Shown: one piece after another, positions 1 through 10,385 of the stretch
Numbering within the stretch: the stretch's first letter is position 1
Layout of the letters: every line of letters begins with the position of its first letter
NCBI GenBank assembly: GCA_018711815.1
Contig: DVHU01000008.1
Span: 1 to 64,000 of the forward strand
Source: Candidatus Egerieimonas intestinavium
GTDB taxonomy: Bacteria; Bacillota; Clostridia; Lachnospirales; Lachnospiraceae
Direction of reading: 5' to 3'
Length of the DNA: 64,000 bases
Notes under the pieces: model-generated
Told to the model about the DNA's origin: nothing
Database searches by the model: none
The model's input: only the letters and a program-made list of their open reading frames with translations
Translations under genes and position numbers: made by a program

Positions 1-910
1 CCCCAACGGATATTACTGCTGTTAATAAGACTACAATTCCCAGGCCTTTAAGCAAAATTTCTACAAATTGTTTTATACGCTTTTCCGTCCAATTAACCGC
101 TAATGTAGTTAATAATGGTTTAAAGGCAAAACCACTGAACAAATTTACCACAGATGCAGGCATAAACAAAATTGCATAATATGTCTGAAACTCTTTACTT
201 AAATAATCCTCCATCCGATATTTAGGAATATTGTAGAGATAGAGTAAAATAAATGAGCCTAAGAACAAGGGAAAACACGTCGCAAGCAATCCTCGGATCT
301 TATTCCACTGGAATGCAGGCCGCAGGCTCACCAATCGTCTGCTCTGTGGAATATTAAGAAGTATCAATGCAACTGTGGAGCATACTATAGTTATGCAGCA
401 CGTCAGAATAAGATTTCTTGTAATATATAGGCTTATAACAAAACTGAGCAAAGTAGTCATCAATCGAAAAAACAAGGCTCGGCCAGCTATATATAACTGA
501 TTGTGCTGCTGCAGCATTCCATGAAAAACATCTTCAAAGGCATCAAAAATCTTAATGGTACAAACCAATATTAAGATAGCCGCTTCCTCCAAAGTCGCTT
601 CATGCCACAGACCATAAACAACCGCACAAATAAACATCAAGAGACAGGTTAATATTCTTGTCGCTAGATATGTACCAAATTTAAAAAACTCTCGAATATC
701 TGTAGACTGATATCCTCTAATTTCATACTGGCCCACTGTTTGCAGCTGCTGGGCAACTGCGTACGAAAACGCAAATATCCCTCCTATATATTCCCCCATT
801 AACCTTGTTACAATCAACAAAATAAAAACAGAGAAAGCCGCACTCATTCCGCTTCCCATAGTATTCCAGAAATAATCTTTTTTCCATTGGTTATTACCGC
901 TTGATTCCAT
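1..910 (-). CDS. Polysaccharide flippase/transporter-like membrane protein (5' part, runs off window edge)
   Basis: Open minus frame from ATG at 910: MESSGNNQWKKDYFWNTMGSGMSAAFSVFILLIVTRLMGEYIGGIFAFSYAVAQQ..., typical of Wzx/oligosaccharide flippase N-termini; no stop before position 1. Confidence 0.75.
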   Translation of the reverse strand, partial: MESSGNNQWKKDYFWNTMGSGMSAAFSVFILLIVTRLMGEYIGGIFAFSYAVAQQLQTVGQYEIRGYQSTDIREFFKFGTYLATRILTCLLMFICAVVYGLWHEATLEEAAILILVCTIKIFDAFEDVFHGMLQQHNQLYIAGRALFFRLMTTLLSFVISLYITRNLILTCCITIVCSTVALILLNIPQSRRLVSLRPAFQWNKIRGLLATCFPLFLGSFILLYLYNIPKYRMEDYLSKEFQTYYAILFMPASVVNLFSGFAFKPLLTTLAVNWTEKRIKQFVEILLKGLGIVVLLTAVISVG

Positions 911-985
911 TTTATTATCACCTTGTTATATTCTCACAAAACAAATACGACATTTCTCTGCTTTCTTCAACCTTTATATATTACC

Positions 986-2587
986 TCATTTTTTCTCTAA
1001 TTGCAACACCGTGCACACGGTCTCCCCCGGCGCGTATTCAATCTTCACCGCGTCGCCCACTTCCATGGCAACCACCTGCAGGAAATCCGTGACAGGCACG
1101 TCGAAAATTTCCTCCCGGCCCTCCAGCACCAGATAAAAATGGGAGTTTCCGTCAATGACACTCTGGGCAATTCTGGAGATGGTGCCGGTGATCTCCTGGG
1201 CGTCCTCCGTATTTCCCGGGGCAATCCCTTCCTGGCCTAAGAGCTCCACGTAATTCTCCTCGCACTCCGCCACCGTATCCCCGATGGCCACGTCCTGGTA
1301 CTTCTGCACATTGACCATGGCATACTTTTTCACCAGACCCGCGTCGTCCTTCAGGGCCATAAAATAGGTGGGCTGGTTGGAGATATTTAAAAGCAGAGGA
1401 AATGCCGCATGATACTTCAGGTTCTGCACCTGGCCCTCTGCGGAGGACATGGCCGACTCTTCCTGGGCGCCGGACACGGCATAATAGCGGGTCTCCGCGG
1501 TTCGCTGATTCATCAGCACAAAGCCCACGATAGACTGGTCGCTGGTAACTGAGGTGACGCCGGTATATACCCAGACATCATCCTCCAGGGCCAGGTAATT
1601 GTAGCCGCCGGTAGTCTTCAGGCAGCCCTTCTGGCCGAAGACACTGTTGATAAATCCGTTGATCAGGGAACCGTGGTAGTCGTAGAGCTCCACCAGCAGA
1701 TCCGCCGGGTAAGCCCGATCCACCCACTGGGGGCAATCCTCGATGGCATAGTCCACGCATTCTCCCGTCTGGGCATTGCAGATCACCACCCGGCCAATGG
1801 TCTGGCCGCCGAAGAGGCCGATGTTAAACTTTTTCACCGGGCAAATCCAGTAAGGCACCCCGTCGTCGCCGATCTCAAAGCTAAGCTGATCAAAAATATA
1901 GGTGGGGTACTTAAACCGCAGGTGGCGGTAAATATTCCGGTTGAAATACTCCGCCTCAGAATAGCGGATGGGCTTATCCAGCTTCACCAGCTCCGTCTCC
2001 TGGTTGGTCATGTCAATCTGGATGTAGGCGGGAATTCCCTCGCTCTGGTTGGTGAGCCATTTGATGGGGCTGGCGTACACCAGGGGAGTCACCCGCATGG
2101 GCTTATTCTGGTAATTAATCTGGGAATACAGGCCGCTGACCTCAAACTGGGACACCATATCCACCATGCTTCCCAGCTTCCGGTTGCCCAAAAGCTCTGC
2201 GGAATCCTTGTCCAACAGAGGAATCTGGTTGAAATTAATCTGCTGAATATCCTCCGAGAAATCCCGATCCTCCGGGGTGATCAGATTGCGGTACTTCTTG
2301 GCATTTACAATGGGAGAGGATAAGACGCCTCCCACCACAAAAATCAGCACCAGAGCTCCGATGATTCCTCCGCCAATGAGAAATACCCGCTTCTCCCGGT
2401 AACCGATATCCTGCCGGCTGCGGATTCTCTTTCTGAGGGCGTAGGCCGCCAAAAGCAGCACAAAAATCCCGATAATGAAGAACCAGAAACCGGTTGAATG
2501 AATGTTGATGGCGGGCAGCTCCACATAATAATAGACCGCCGCGATCAGCAAAACAATCAGTACACTGAGCACTTTCCATTTTTTCAT
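986..2587 (-). CDS. Hypothetical membrane-anchored protein with N-terminal TM helices
   Basis: Long ORF with codon usage like its neighbours; start set at internal MKKWKV; hydrophobic N-terminus; family not recognised. Confidence 0.7.
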   Translation of the reverse strand: MKKWKVLSVLIVLLIAAVYYYVELPAINIHSTGFWFFIIGIFVLLLAAYALRKRIRSRQDIGYREKRVFLIGGGIIGALVLIFVVGGVLSSPIVNAKKYRNLITPEDRDFSEDIQQINFNQIPLLDKDSAELLGNRKLGSMVDMVSQFEVSGLYSQINYQNKPMRVTPLVYASPIKWLTNQSEGIPAYIQIDMTNQETELVKLDKPIRYSEAEYFNRNIYRHLRFKYPTYIFDQLSFEIGDDGVPYWICPVKKFNIGLFGGQTIGRVVICNAQTGECVDYAIEDCPQWVDRAYPADLLVELYDYHGSLINGFINSVFGQKGCLKTTGGYNYLALEDDVWVYTGVTSVTSDQSIVGFVLMNQRTAETRYYAVSGAQEESAMSSAEGQVQNLKYHAAFPLLLNISNQPTYFMALKDDAGLVKKYAMVNVQKYQDVAIGDTVAECEENYVELLGQEGIAPGNTEDAQEITGTISRIAQSVIDGNSHFYLVLEGREEIFDVPVTDFLQVVAMEVGDAVKIEYAPGETVCTVLQLEKK

Positions 2588-2690
2588 GATAATCTCCTCT
2601 TTTAACACAAAAAGGAGAGGGGTCTCCCCCTCTCTCTTACAGGCCGGCCCTGCGGACGCTAAAATCCATCCCCAGGGCCGCAGCCCTCAT

Positions 2691-4784
2691 TTACATCTCT
2701 TCCGCATCCGATACGGCCTTGGCTCTGGCCTCGATCTCCTTGGCCTGCACCTCCGCAGGCGCCTGCTCATAGCGGGCAAAGGCATAGGAGAAATCTCCGC
2801 TTCCGCCGGTCATGGAGCGCAGAACTGTGGAATATCCGTAGATTTCCAGCTGGGGAACATCTGCCTCAATAACAGTTATTCCCTTTCCTGCAGGATTCAT
2901 ACCCAGCACACGGCCCCGGCGCTTATTCAGATCGCCCATCACGTCGCCGGTGTACTTATCTGCCACCGTAACCTTCATGGTAACGATGGGCTCCAGAAGC
3001 ACCGGAGAGGCCTCCATAAATCCTTTCTTGAAAGCCATCATGGACGCAGTCTTAAAGGCCATCTCAGAGGAATCCACCGGATGGTAGGAACCATCGTACA
3101 GAATTCCCTTGACACCCACTACCGGGTAAGCAGCCAGGGGGCCCTTCTGAACGGCTTCCTGCAGTCCCTTTTCTACTGCCGGGAAGTAGTTCTTCGGTAC
3201 GGCACCGCCCACAACGATCTGCTCAAATACGTAGGGGGTCTCCAGATCACCGGACGGTTCAAACTTCATTTTAACATGACCATACTGTCCGTGTCCACCA
3301 GATTGTTTTTTATATTTTGCTTCCACGTCGGCAGTCTTGCGGATGGTCTCCCGGAAAGCTACCTTCGGCTTGGAAAGCTCGATGTCTACTTTATATTTCT
3401 CTTTCAGCTTGCTGACCACAATATCCAGCTGCTGATCGCCGATTCCGTAGAGCAGCGTCTGACGGTTAGCGGAATCGTTGACCGCCTTCAAGGTCTGATC
3501 CTCCTGCATCAGCTTGGAGAGAGCCTGGGCTGCCTTATCCACGTCAGCCTTGTTGGGAACTCTGTAGCGTTTGCAGGTGTAGGGAACGGAAATCTCCGGC
3601 TTGCCGTAGAGCACGGGAACTGCCTTGGTCGCCAGGGAGTCGCCGGTCTTCGTAACGCTCAGCTTGCCGATGGCGCCGATATCGCCCGCGTGAAGCTCTG
3701 ATACCTCCACAGGCTTAGCTCCCTCCAGCACATACAATTTGCCCACCTTCTCCTCTGCGTCCTGGGACACATTATAGAGCACATCGTTGGATTTAATTAC
3801 GCCGGAGCAAACCTTGATCATGGAATATTTGCCCAGGAAGGGATCTGCAATGGTCTTAAATACCGTGGCGGACTTGGAGGCGGTGAAATCATAATCCGCC
3901 ACGAAAAGCTCGCTGGTATTGCTGATGATGCCCGCCCGCTCTCTCAAGTTGGGGCTGGGGAAATAGCCGCAGATGTCATCCAGCAGATTGGCCACGCCCT
4001 GCAGCTGGATGGGTGACCCCATGCAGACAGGCACCAGGCTGCCCTCCCGAACGCACATGGCCAGAGCGGCTCCGATCTCTGCCACGGAGAACTCCTCTCC
4101 CGCAAAGTAGCGGTCCATAAATTCTTCGCTGGTCTCCGCCACTGCCTCCATAAGAATCTCCCGATATTTCTCCAGGTATTCCACAGAGTACTCAGGGATC
4201 TCACATTCTACCTTCTTGCCCTTTTCCACATAGCGGCGGCCCTTATTTTTCACAATATTAATATAGCCCACAAATTTTCCGTTCTCACGGATGGGCATAT
4301 GTAGGGGCGCGATCTGCTTGCCATACTTCTCCGTCAGATCTTCCACGATTTCCCGGTAGCTGACGTCGTCGATATCCATATCCGTGACGAAAATCATTCT
4401 GGGCAGATTATACTTCTCACAGAGATCCCAGGCTTTCTGGGTTCCCACCTGAACGCCGTCCTTGCCGGATACCACAATTACAGCCGCGTCCGCAGCCGCC
4501 ACAGCCTCCTCTACTTCCCCCACAAAGTCAAAAAAGCCCGGAGTGTCCAGCACGTTGATCTTCATTTTATCCCACTGAACGGGAACCAGCGTTGTGCTGA
4601 TGGAAAATTTTCTCTTAACCTCTTCTTTATCAAAATCACTGATTGTGTTGCCGTCCGCTACTTTGCCAAGGCGGCTGGTGATGCCGGACAAATATGCCAT
4701 CGCCTCCACCAGGCTGGTCTTGCCTGCCCCGCCATGACCCAGGATTGCTACGTTGCGAATTCGTTCAGTTCTGTACACATCCAT
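2691..4784 (-). CDS. Elongation factor G-like GTPase (EF-G paralog)
   Basis: GHGGAGKTSL P-loop, DTPGFFDF G3 motif, C-terminal EF-G domain IV/V pattern (GDVMGDLNKRRGRVLGM). Confidence 0.92.
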   Translation of the reverse strand: MDVYRTERIRNVAILGHGGAGKTSLVEAMAYLSGITSRLGKVADGNTISDFDKEEVKRKFSISTTLVPVQWDKMKINVLDTPGFFDFVGEVEEAVAAADAAVIVVSGKDGVQVGTQKAWDLCEKYNLPRMIFVTDMDIDDVSYREIVEDLTEKYGKQIAPLHMPIRENGKFVGYINIVKNKGRRYVEKGKKVECEIPEYSVEYLEKYREILMEAVAETSEEFMDRYFAGEEFSVAEIGAALAMCVREGSLVPVCMGSPIQLQGVANLLDDICGYFPSPNLRERAGIISNTSELFVADYDFTASKSATVFKTIADPFLGKYSMIKVCSGVIKSNDVLYNVSQDAEEKVGKLYVLEGAKPVEVSELHAGDIGAIGKLSVTKTGDSLATKAVPVLYGKPEISVPYTCKRYRVPNKADVDKAAQALSKLMQEDQTLKAVNDSANRQTLLYGIGDQQLDIVVSKLKEKYKVDIELSKPKVAFRETIRKTADVEAKYKKQSGGHGQYGHVKMKFEPSGDLETPYVFEQIVVGGAVPKNYFPAVEKGLQEAVQKGPLAAYPVVGVKGILYDGSYHPVDSSEMAFKTASMMAFKKGFMEASPVLLEPIVTMKVTVADKYTGDVMGDLNKRRGRVLGMNPAGKGITVIEADVPQLEIYGYSTVLRSMTGGSGDFSYAFARYEQAPAEVQAKEIEARAKAVSDAEEM

Positions 4785-4979
4785 AAGTAACTACCTCCAA
4801 ACATTTAGTATGGTTATATAATACTAAATTTTTTTGATAATTTCAAGTTATTTGTCCAATTTCAACAACAAATTTCTTCCTATTCTTTAACGCTTTAAAG
4901 TTACAAATTATTGACTTTTACCCTCATCTGAATTACAATAAACAAGTGTATTTCAGGCATTTCAGAAAGGACAAAAACT

Positions 4980-5996
4980 ATGATTATTGTAATGAAACCC
5001 CACGCGCCCCAGGAGGCGGTAAACCAGGTAACTTCCCTTATTAAGAGCCACGGGCTGGAGACCCACCTCTCCCAGGGACATCAGGTGACCATCATCGGCG
5101 TAGTAGGAGATAAAAATAAGCTCTGCTGCGACAATATCCAGCTGCTGCCCTATGTGGACAAGCTGATTCCCGTCACAGAGAGCTATAAGCTTTCCAACAA
5201 AAAATTTCACCCCGAGCCCACCAGAATCCGGGTGAAAGATCTGGAAATCGGCCCCGATACCCTGACCGTCATGGCCGGCCCCTGCGCGGTGGAGAGCGAG
5301 GAACAGCTGATGACTGTGGCCCGGGCAGTGAAAAAGGCGGGAGCCCAGATTCTCCGGGGCGGCGCCTACAAGCCCAGGACCTCTCCCTACTCCTTCCAGG
5401 GTCTGGAGGAGGAAGGGCTCAAATATATGGCTCAGGCCGGAGAAGAGACAGGCCTCGCCACCATCTGCGAGGTGATCAGTGCCCAGTCCATGGAGGCAGC
5501 CGTAAAATACGTGGATATGATTCAGATCGGCGCGCGAAATATGCAGAACTTCCAGCTGCTGCGTGAGGCAGGCCGGGCGGGACTTCCGGTCATGCTCAAA
5601 AGAGGCCTCTCCGCCACCATCGATGAGTGGCTCAATGCCGCAGAGTATATTATCTCCGAGGGAAATCCCAACGTGATCCTTTGCGAGCGGGGAATACGCA
5701 CCTACGAGACCGCCACCAGAAACACCCTGGATATCAGCGCGGTTCCCGTCATCAAATCCAAGTCCCACCTGCCTATTTTTGTGGATCCCAGCCACGCCTC
5801 GGGGGTTCAGGCTTACGTGAGTCCCCTGGCCAAGGCGGCTGTGGCCTGCGGCGCTGACGGGCTGATGATCGAGGTGCACAATGACCCGGAGCACGCCCTC
5901 TCCGACGGCCCCCAGTCCCTGACCTTCCGGATCTTTGACGAGCTTATGCAGGATCTGGGCAAATACGCGGCTCTGGCGGAAAGGAAAATGGCATGA
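4980..5996 (+). CDS. aroF: 3-deoxy-7-phosphoheptulonate synthase (DAHP synthase)
   Basis: VMAGPCAVESEEQ, GGAYKPRTSPYSFQG, FVDPSHASG motifs; adjacent tyrA and aroA. Confidence 0.95.
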   Translation: MIIVMKPHAPQEAVNQVTSLIKSHGLETHLSQGHQVTIIGVVGDKNKLCCDNIQLLPYVDKLIPVTESYKLSNKKFHPEPTRIRVKDLEIGPDTLTVMAGPCAVESEEQLMTVARAVKKAGAQILRGGAYKPRTSPYSFQGLEEEGLKYMAQAGEETGLATICEVISAQSMEAAVKYVDMIQIGARNMQNFQLLREAGRAGLPVMLKRGLSATIDEWLNAAEYIISEGNPNVILCERGIRTYETATRNTLDISAVPVIKSKSHLPIFVDPSHASGVQAYVSPLAKAAVACGADGLMIEVHNDPEHALSDGPQSLTFRIFDELMQDLGKYAALAERKMA

Positions 5997-7093
5997 TACA
6001 GGATTTACAAATTGGCTTTTTCGGCCTGGGGCTCATCGGCGGTTCCCTGGCCAAATCTCTGCGCAGAGCTCATCCCCAGTGCCAAATCTGCGCCTATGAC
6101 CCGGACGGGGAAACTCTCCGGCTGGCCCACCAAGAAGGGATTGTGGACACCGTCTGCACGGTCCAGGATCCTGCCTTTGGGGACTGCGACTATATTTTTC
6201 TCTGCGCCCCGGTGAAGGATAATATCACCTACCTGCCCTTTTTAAAGGAAACAAAAAAGGCCGGCTGCATTATTTCCGATGTAGGCAGCGTCAAGGGAGA
6301 GATGCACCGGGCTGTGACTGAGGCCGGCATGGACAGCTGCTTCGTGGGCGGTCATCCCATGGCCGGCTCAGAAAAGAGCGGTTACGCCAGCTCCACGGAT
6401 TTTCTCATGGAGAACGCGTACTATCTCATCACCCCAGGAGGTGAAGTAGACGTCATGGGCCTGGCATCATTTATGGAGCTGATCACTTCCCTCAAGGCCA
6501 TTCCCATGGTGATGACCTGGGAGGAGCACGATTTCGTCACCGCCGCTGTCAGCCACCTGCCCCACATTGTGGCGGCCTCCCTGGTAAACGCCATCAAGAA
6601 CCTGGATACCTCCGATCAGTGTATGCGGCAGATCGCCGCCGGAGGTTTCCGGGACATCACCAGAATTGCCTCCTCCTCGCCGGTGATGTGGCAGCAGATC
6701 TGTCTCTCCAACGGCCCGGCCATCTCCCGGGTTCTGGATGAGTATATTAAGCTGCTGGTTCAGGCCCGCTGCTTTGTGGATAATCAGGAAGGCGACGCCC
6801 TCTACCAGATGTTTGATTCTTCCCGGGAGTACCGGGATGCCCTGCCGGAATCCTCCAAGGGACCCCTGCAGAAGGTATTCGCCATTTACTGTGATATCTA
6901 CGACGAGGCCGGCGGAATCGCCACCATCGCCACTCTGCTGGCCATGAATAATATCAACATCAAAAACATCGGAATCGTCCACAACCGGGAATTTGAAGAG
7001 GGCGTGCTGCGCATTGAATTTTACGAGGCGGAGGCCCAGGAAAAAGCTGTCCACGTGCTGACAGAGCGAAACTACACCATCCACCAGCGGTAA
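5993..7093 (+). CDS. tyrA: Prephenate dehydrogenase
   Basis: GLGLIGGSLAKSL Rossmann motif, GGHPMAGSEKSGY, C-terminal ACT-like region. Confidence 0.93.
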   Translation: MIQDLQIGFFGLGLIGGSLAKSLRRAHPQCQICAYDPDGETLRLAHQEGIVDTVCTVQDPAFGDCDYIFLCAPVKDNITYLPFLKETKKAGCIISDVGSVKGEMHRAVTEAGMDSCFVGGHPMAGSEKSGYASSTDFLMENAYYLITPGGEVDVMGLASFMELITSLKAIPMVMTWEEHDFVTAAVSHLPHIVAASLVNAIKNLDTSDQCMRQIAAGGFRDITRIASSSPVMWQQICLSNGPAISRVLDEYIKLLVQARCFVDNQEGDALYQMFDSSREYRDALPESSKGPLQKVFAIYCDIYDEAGGIATIATLLAMNNINIKNIGIVHNREFEEGVLRIEFYEAEAQEKAVHVLTERNYTIHQR

Positions 7094-7104
7094 GGAGAAG
7101 TACT

Positions 7105-8382
7105 ATGGATTTTAAGAAATGCGGTCCCCTGCGGGGGGAAATCATGGTTCCCGGGGATAAGTCCATCTCCCACCGGGCCGTCATGTTCGGAGCCCTGGCC
7201 GAGGGAACCACGGAGATCACTGACTTTCTGCAGGGGGCGGACTGTCTGTCCACCATCTCCTGCTTTCAAAAACTGGGGATTTCCATCGAAAATACCGGCG
7301 GCGCCATCCTGGTTCACGGCCGGGGCCTTCAGGGTCTGCAGACTCCCCAGGATACCCTGGATGCCGGAAACAGCGGTACCACCACCCGGCTGATCTCAGG
7401 AATTCTGGCAGGCCAGGATTTTTCCTGCCGCCTCACCGGGGACGCCTCCATAAAGAGCCGCCCCATGGATCGGATTATCCGGCCCTTAAGTCTGATGGGG
7501 GCCTCCATCACCAGCGAGAGGGGCAATAGCTGCGCTCCCCTGCTCATCAAGGGTTCCCCCTTAAAAGGAATTGCTTACCAGTCCCCCGTGGCTTCCGCCC
7601 AGGTAAAGTCCTGTGTGCTTCTGGCGGGACTTTACGCTGAGGGCCAGACCTCCGTGACGGAGCCTGCTCTCTCCCGGGATCACACGGAGCGGATGCTCTC
7701 GGGATTTGGCGCCCGGGTGGAGAGCTTTGGAAAAACAGCCGTTATCTGGCCCAGGCCCCGACTTACCGGCCAGAAAATCCAGGTGCCCGGAGACATTTCT
7801 TCCGCCGCTTACTTCCTGGCCGCAGGCCTTCTGGTAGCCGGCTCAGAAATCCTTCTGAAAAATGTCGGCGTCAACCCTACCCGGGACGGAATTCTGCGGG
7901 TGATCGAGGCCATGGGCGGCTCCGTACAGTCCTTAAATCCCAGGATAGTCTCCGGGGAACCGGTGGCAGACCTCCTGGTGCGCCACAGCTCCCTTCGGGG
8001 CACCACGGTTCAGGGAGACTTGATTCCCACCCTCATCGACGAGATCCCGGTGATCGCCGTTCTGGCTTCCTTCGCCGAAGGCACCACGGTTATCCGCAAC
8101 GCTCAGGAATTAAAGGTGAAGGAATCCAACCGGCTGGATATTATGGTGGAGAGCCTCTCCGCCATGGGCGTGGATATCACCGGAACCGACGACGGCATGA
8201 TTATCCGGGGTGGCCGCCCCGTTCACGGAGCCCAGGTACACAGCCGCCTGGACCATCGGATCGCCATGTCCTTCGCTGTGGCCGGCCTGGCCGCCGAGGG
8301 AACTACCACTATTTTGGAGGCAGACTGCGTGAACATCTCTTATCCGGAATTCTATCGAGATCTGGAACGGCTGCAGGGGTAA
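7105..8382 (+). CDS. aroA: 3-phosphoshikimate 1-carboxyvinyltransferase (EPSP synthase)
   Basis: PGDKSISHRAVMFGALAEG, LDAGNSGTTTRL, KVKESNRL motifs. Confidence 0.96.
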   Translation: MDFKKCGPLRGEIMVPGDKSISHRAVMFGALAEGTTEITDFLQGADCLSTISCFQKLGISIENTGGAILVHGRGLQGLQTPQDTLDAGNSGTTTRLISGILAGQDFSCRLTGDASIKSRPMDRIIRPLSLMGASITSERGNSCAPLLIKGSPLKGIAYQSPVASAQVKSCVLLAGLYAEGQTSVTEPALSRDHTERMLSGFGARVESFGKTAVIWPRPRLTGQKIQVPGDISSAAYFLAAGLLVAGSEILLKNVGVNPTRDGILRVIEAMGGSVQSLNPRIVSGEPVADLLVRHSSLRGTTVQGDLIPTLIDEIPVIAVLASFAEGTTVIRNAQELKVKESNRLDIMVESLSAMGVDITGTDDGMIIRGGRPVHGAQVHSRLDHRIAMSFAVAGLAAEGTTTILEADCVNISYPEFYRDLERLQG

Positions 8383-8430
8383 TCTGCTGTCCCGGAGGTA
8401 ATTTGGAATATTAAAGAAAAATAAGGAAAT

Positions 8431-8482
8431 GGCCTGGATTCTGGAAGGAGTTTTCCCTTCAATCCAGGCTTTTCCTATTTGG
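8431..8482 (+). terminator. Intrinsic terminator after aroA
   Basis: GCCTGGATT...AATCCAGGC stem followed by TTTTCCTATTT. Confidence 0.6.
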
Positions 8483-8860
8483 GGCGGAGATTCCAAGCTG
8501 CTTTACTACGCAAGGATCTTCTTGATTGTAAAAATCAGCAATGTTTGAAGAAGCGATTTGTGAATTTCGTTTGCCGTTATAGGCGCCGTCCGCTAGCAGG
8601 AACGAACCTTCGAAAAGGTATCCTGTTGTTCCAGATAATCTCTCATGAATTGATGATCTGCATAGATGTTTTTTCATATTGACGCCCTAATCCTATAAAC
8701 AAAATCGTGAGGAATCACCTCCATGTACTCCGCGTAACTTACAGGGTTTTCATTATGTGAAAGTCTCTGTTCTAACTTACCGGATTCTAGCAATCGCTCA
8801 TCTCGATCGTTTGCTCTGAGAATTTCGGACAAAATCACAAAGACTATGTTAATGAAACCG
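8459..8860 (-). pseudogene. Decayed coding remnants, possibly transposase-derived
   Basis: Minus-strand fragment FLLADGAYNGKRNSQIASSNIADFYNQED resembles a DDE transposase ADGAYxG motif; a second fragment, FVILSEILRANDRDERLLESGKLEQRLSHNENPVSYAEYMEVIPHDFVYRI, lies upstream in a broken frame. Confidence 0.35.
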
Positions 8861-8877
8861 TAGCAAATATCTCGGAT

Positions 8878-9908
8878 ATTTCAATCTGCGCTCCCGCAAG
8901 GGGAGCGACTCTCCGGGGACGGGGAGTGCACCCTGACGGTAAACGGATTTCAATCCACGTTCCCGCGTAGGGAGCGACCGGACTAATTCGTCATAGAAAA
9001 TAATCGCTTTGCGATTTCAACCCACGCTCCCGCGTAGGGAGGACTGTAAAAGGCCAGATCCAGCTCCTTGTTGCTCAGCATTTCAATCCACGCTCCCGCG
9101 TAGGGAGCGACAGAAATCCAGCAGTACCGGGCAATCGGCACCGTGATTTCAATCCACGCTCCCGCGAGGGGAGCGACCGTGTCTGATTATATTCATGTTT
9201 TTTTAATTCCTCATTTCAATCCACGCTCCCGCGAGGGGAGCGACAGTTACGGTAGTAACCTATGCCGGCCTGGAAAATGCTATTTCAATCCACGCTCCCG
9301 CGTAGGGAGCGACGACGCCATTTGCGACGCAATAATCGAAAAATGGATTTCAATCCACGCTCCCGCGTAGGGAGCGACCTGTATGCCCATCTGCAATAAC
9401 TGGGGTAGCATGATTTCAACCCACGCTCCCGCGTAGGGAGCGACATCAGCGACGTGTACCGGCTGCTCACTCCGGCCATATTTCAACCCACGCTCCCGCG
9501 TAGGGAGCGACGGCCGACGGCGAGTTTCACACTTACACCGGCATATTTCAACCCACGCTCCCGCGTAGGGAGCGACTAACGGATACGGTCTCCTGCGGGA
9601 GGAAGGGGAAATTTCAACCCACGCTCCCGCGTAGGGAGCGACGACCGTGAATATCGCGGAAAGAAAGGAGGACGAGGATTTCAACCCACGCTCCCGCGTA
9701 GGGAGCGACTCCCCAAAGCAAAGGAGCGTAGCCGCCTGATCCTTATTTCAACCCACGCTCCCGCGTAGGGAGCGACCATGAGTGACCTATTCAGGACGGG
9801 CCCGGCACGGAATTTCAACCCACGCTCCCGCGTAGGGAGCGACGTCGTCTCAGTGGATCCTTTGCGGATCACAACGATTTCAACCCACGCTCCCGCGTAG
9901 GGAGCGAC
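8878..9908 (-). CRISPR. Type I-C CRISPR array, 16 repeats of about 32 nt and 15 spacers of 33-37 nt
   Basis: Minus-strand repeat GTCGCTCCCTACGCGGGAGCGTGGRTTGAAAT. Repeat starts (plus coordinates): 8878, 8947, 9014 (31 nt), 9080, 9146, 9213, 9282, 9347, 9413, 9480, 9545, 9611, 9678, 9745, 9812, 9877. Leader side is at high coordinates next to cas2; the 8878 repeat is degenerate (trailer end). Confidence 0.98.
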
Positions 9909-10084
9909 AGCAATTTCAACTAATTTTTCATCTCTATATTTATACCATATTACCAACATCCTTCCTTTTTCTGTCCTCTTTTTCTTCAAGCTTATCTTTT
10001 CTAAAGGGTATTTCGTTCTTTTTGTATAGTTTTTCTGGTGCGAATCGGCCTGGATTTTTCTGTCTGCTTGTGCTTCGCACCAGC
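9909..10084 (-). promoter_or_regulatory. Probable CRISPR leader between cas2 and the first repeat
   Basis: AT-rich non-coding stretch between the cas2 stop and the leader-proximal repeat; position and array polarity fit. Confidence 0.7.
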
Positions 10085-10375
10085 TTACAAAATCAAAGTC
10101 TTGTCTGCTGCAATTCCCCGGTCTACCCCCAGGTGTTCTACTTTTGTCTGGTATTGATTTCCCAGATAATAAAAGCGCAGACTGTCAACTTCCTTATCAA
10201 TAAGCTCTTCCAGAGTTGACTTCAGCATTATGCACTGGGCGTTATCCACAAGGCATTCAAAAACGGAATTTTGCACGCGGCGTCCATAATTGACACACTG
10301 TTTTGCCACCTTCCTAAGGCGCTTCCTGCCTGCTGCCGTCTCCGTATTCACATCGTACGTGATTAAAACTAACAT
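10085..10375 (-). CDS. cas2: CRISPR-associated endonuclease Cas2
   Basis: MLVLITYDVNTETAAGRKRLRKVAKQCVNYGRRVQNSVFEC, typical type I-C Cas2. Confidence 0.97.
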   Translation of the reverse strand: MLVLITYDVNTETAAGRKRLRKVAKQCVNYGRRVQNSVFECLVDNAQCIMLKSTLEELIDKEVDSLRFYYLGNQYQTKVEHLGVDRGIAADKTLIL

Positions 10376-10385
10376 TTACTGCACC

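Noticed and set aside
9143-9989. ORFs across the CRISPR array with SLPTRERGLK and VAPYAGAWVEI repeats
   Set aside because: These are translations of the CRISPR repeat itself, a well-known annotation artefact.
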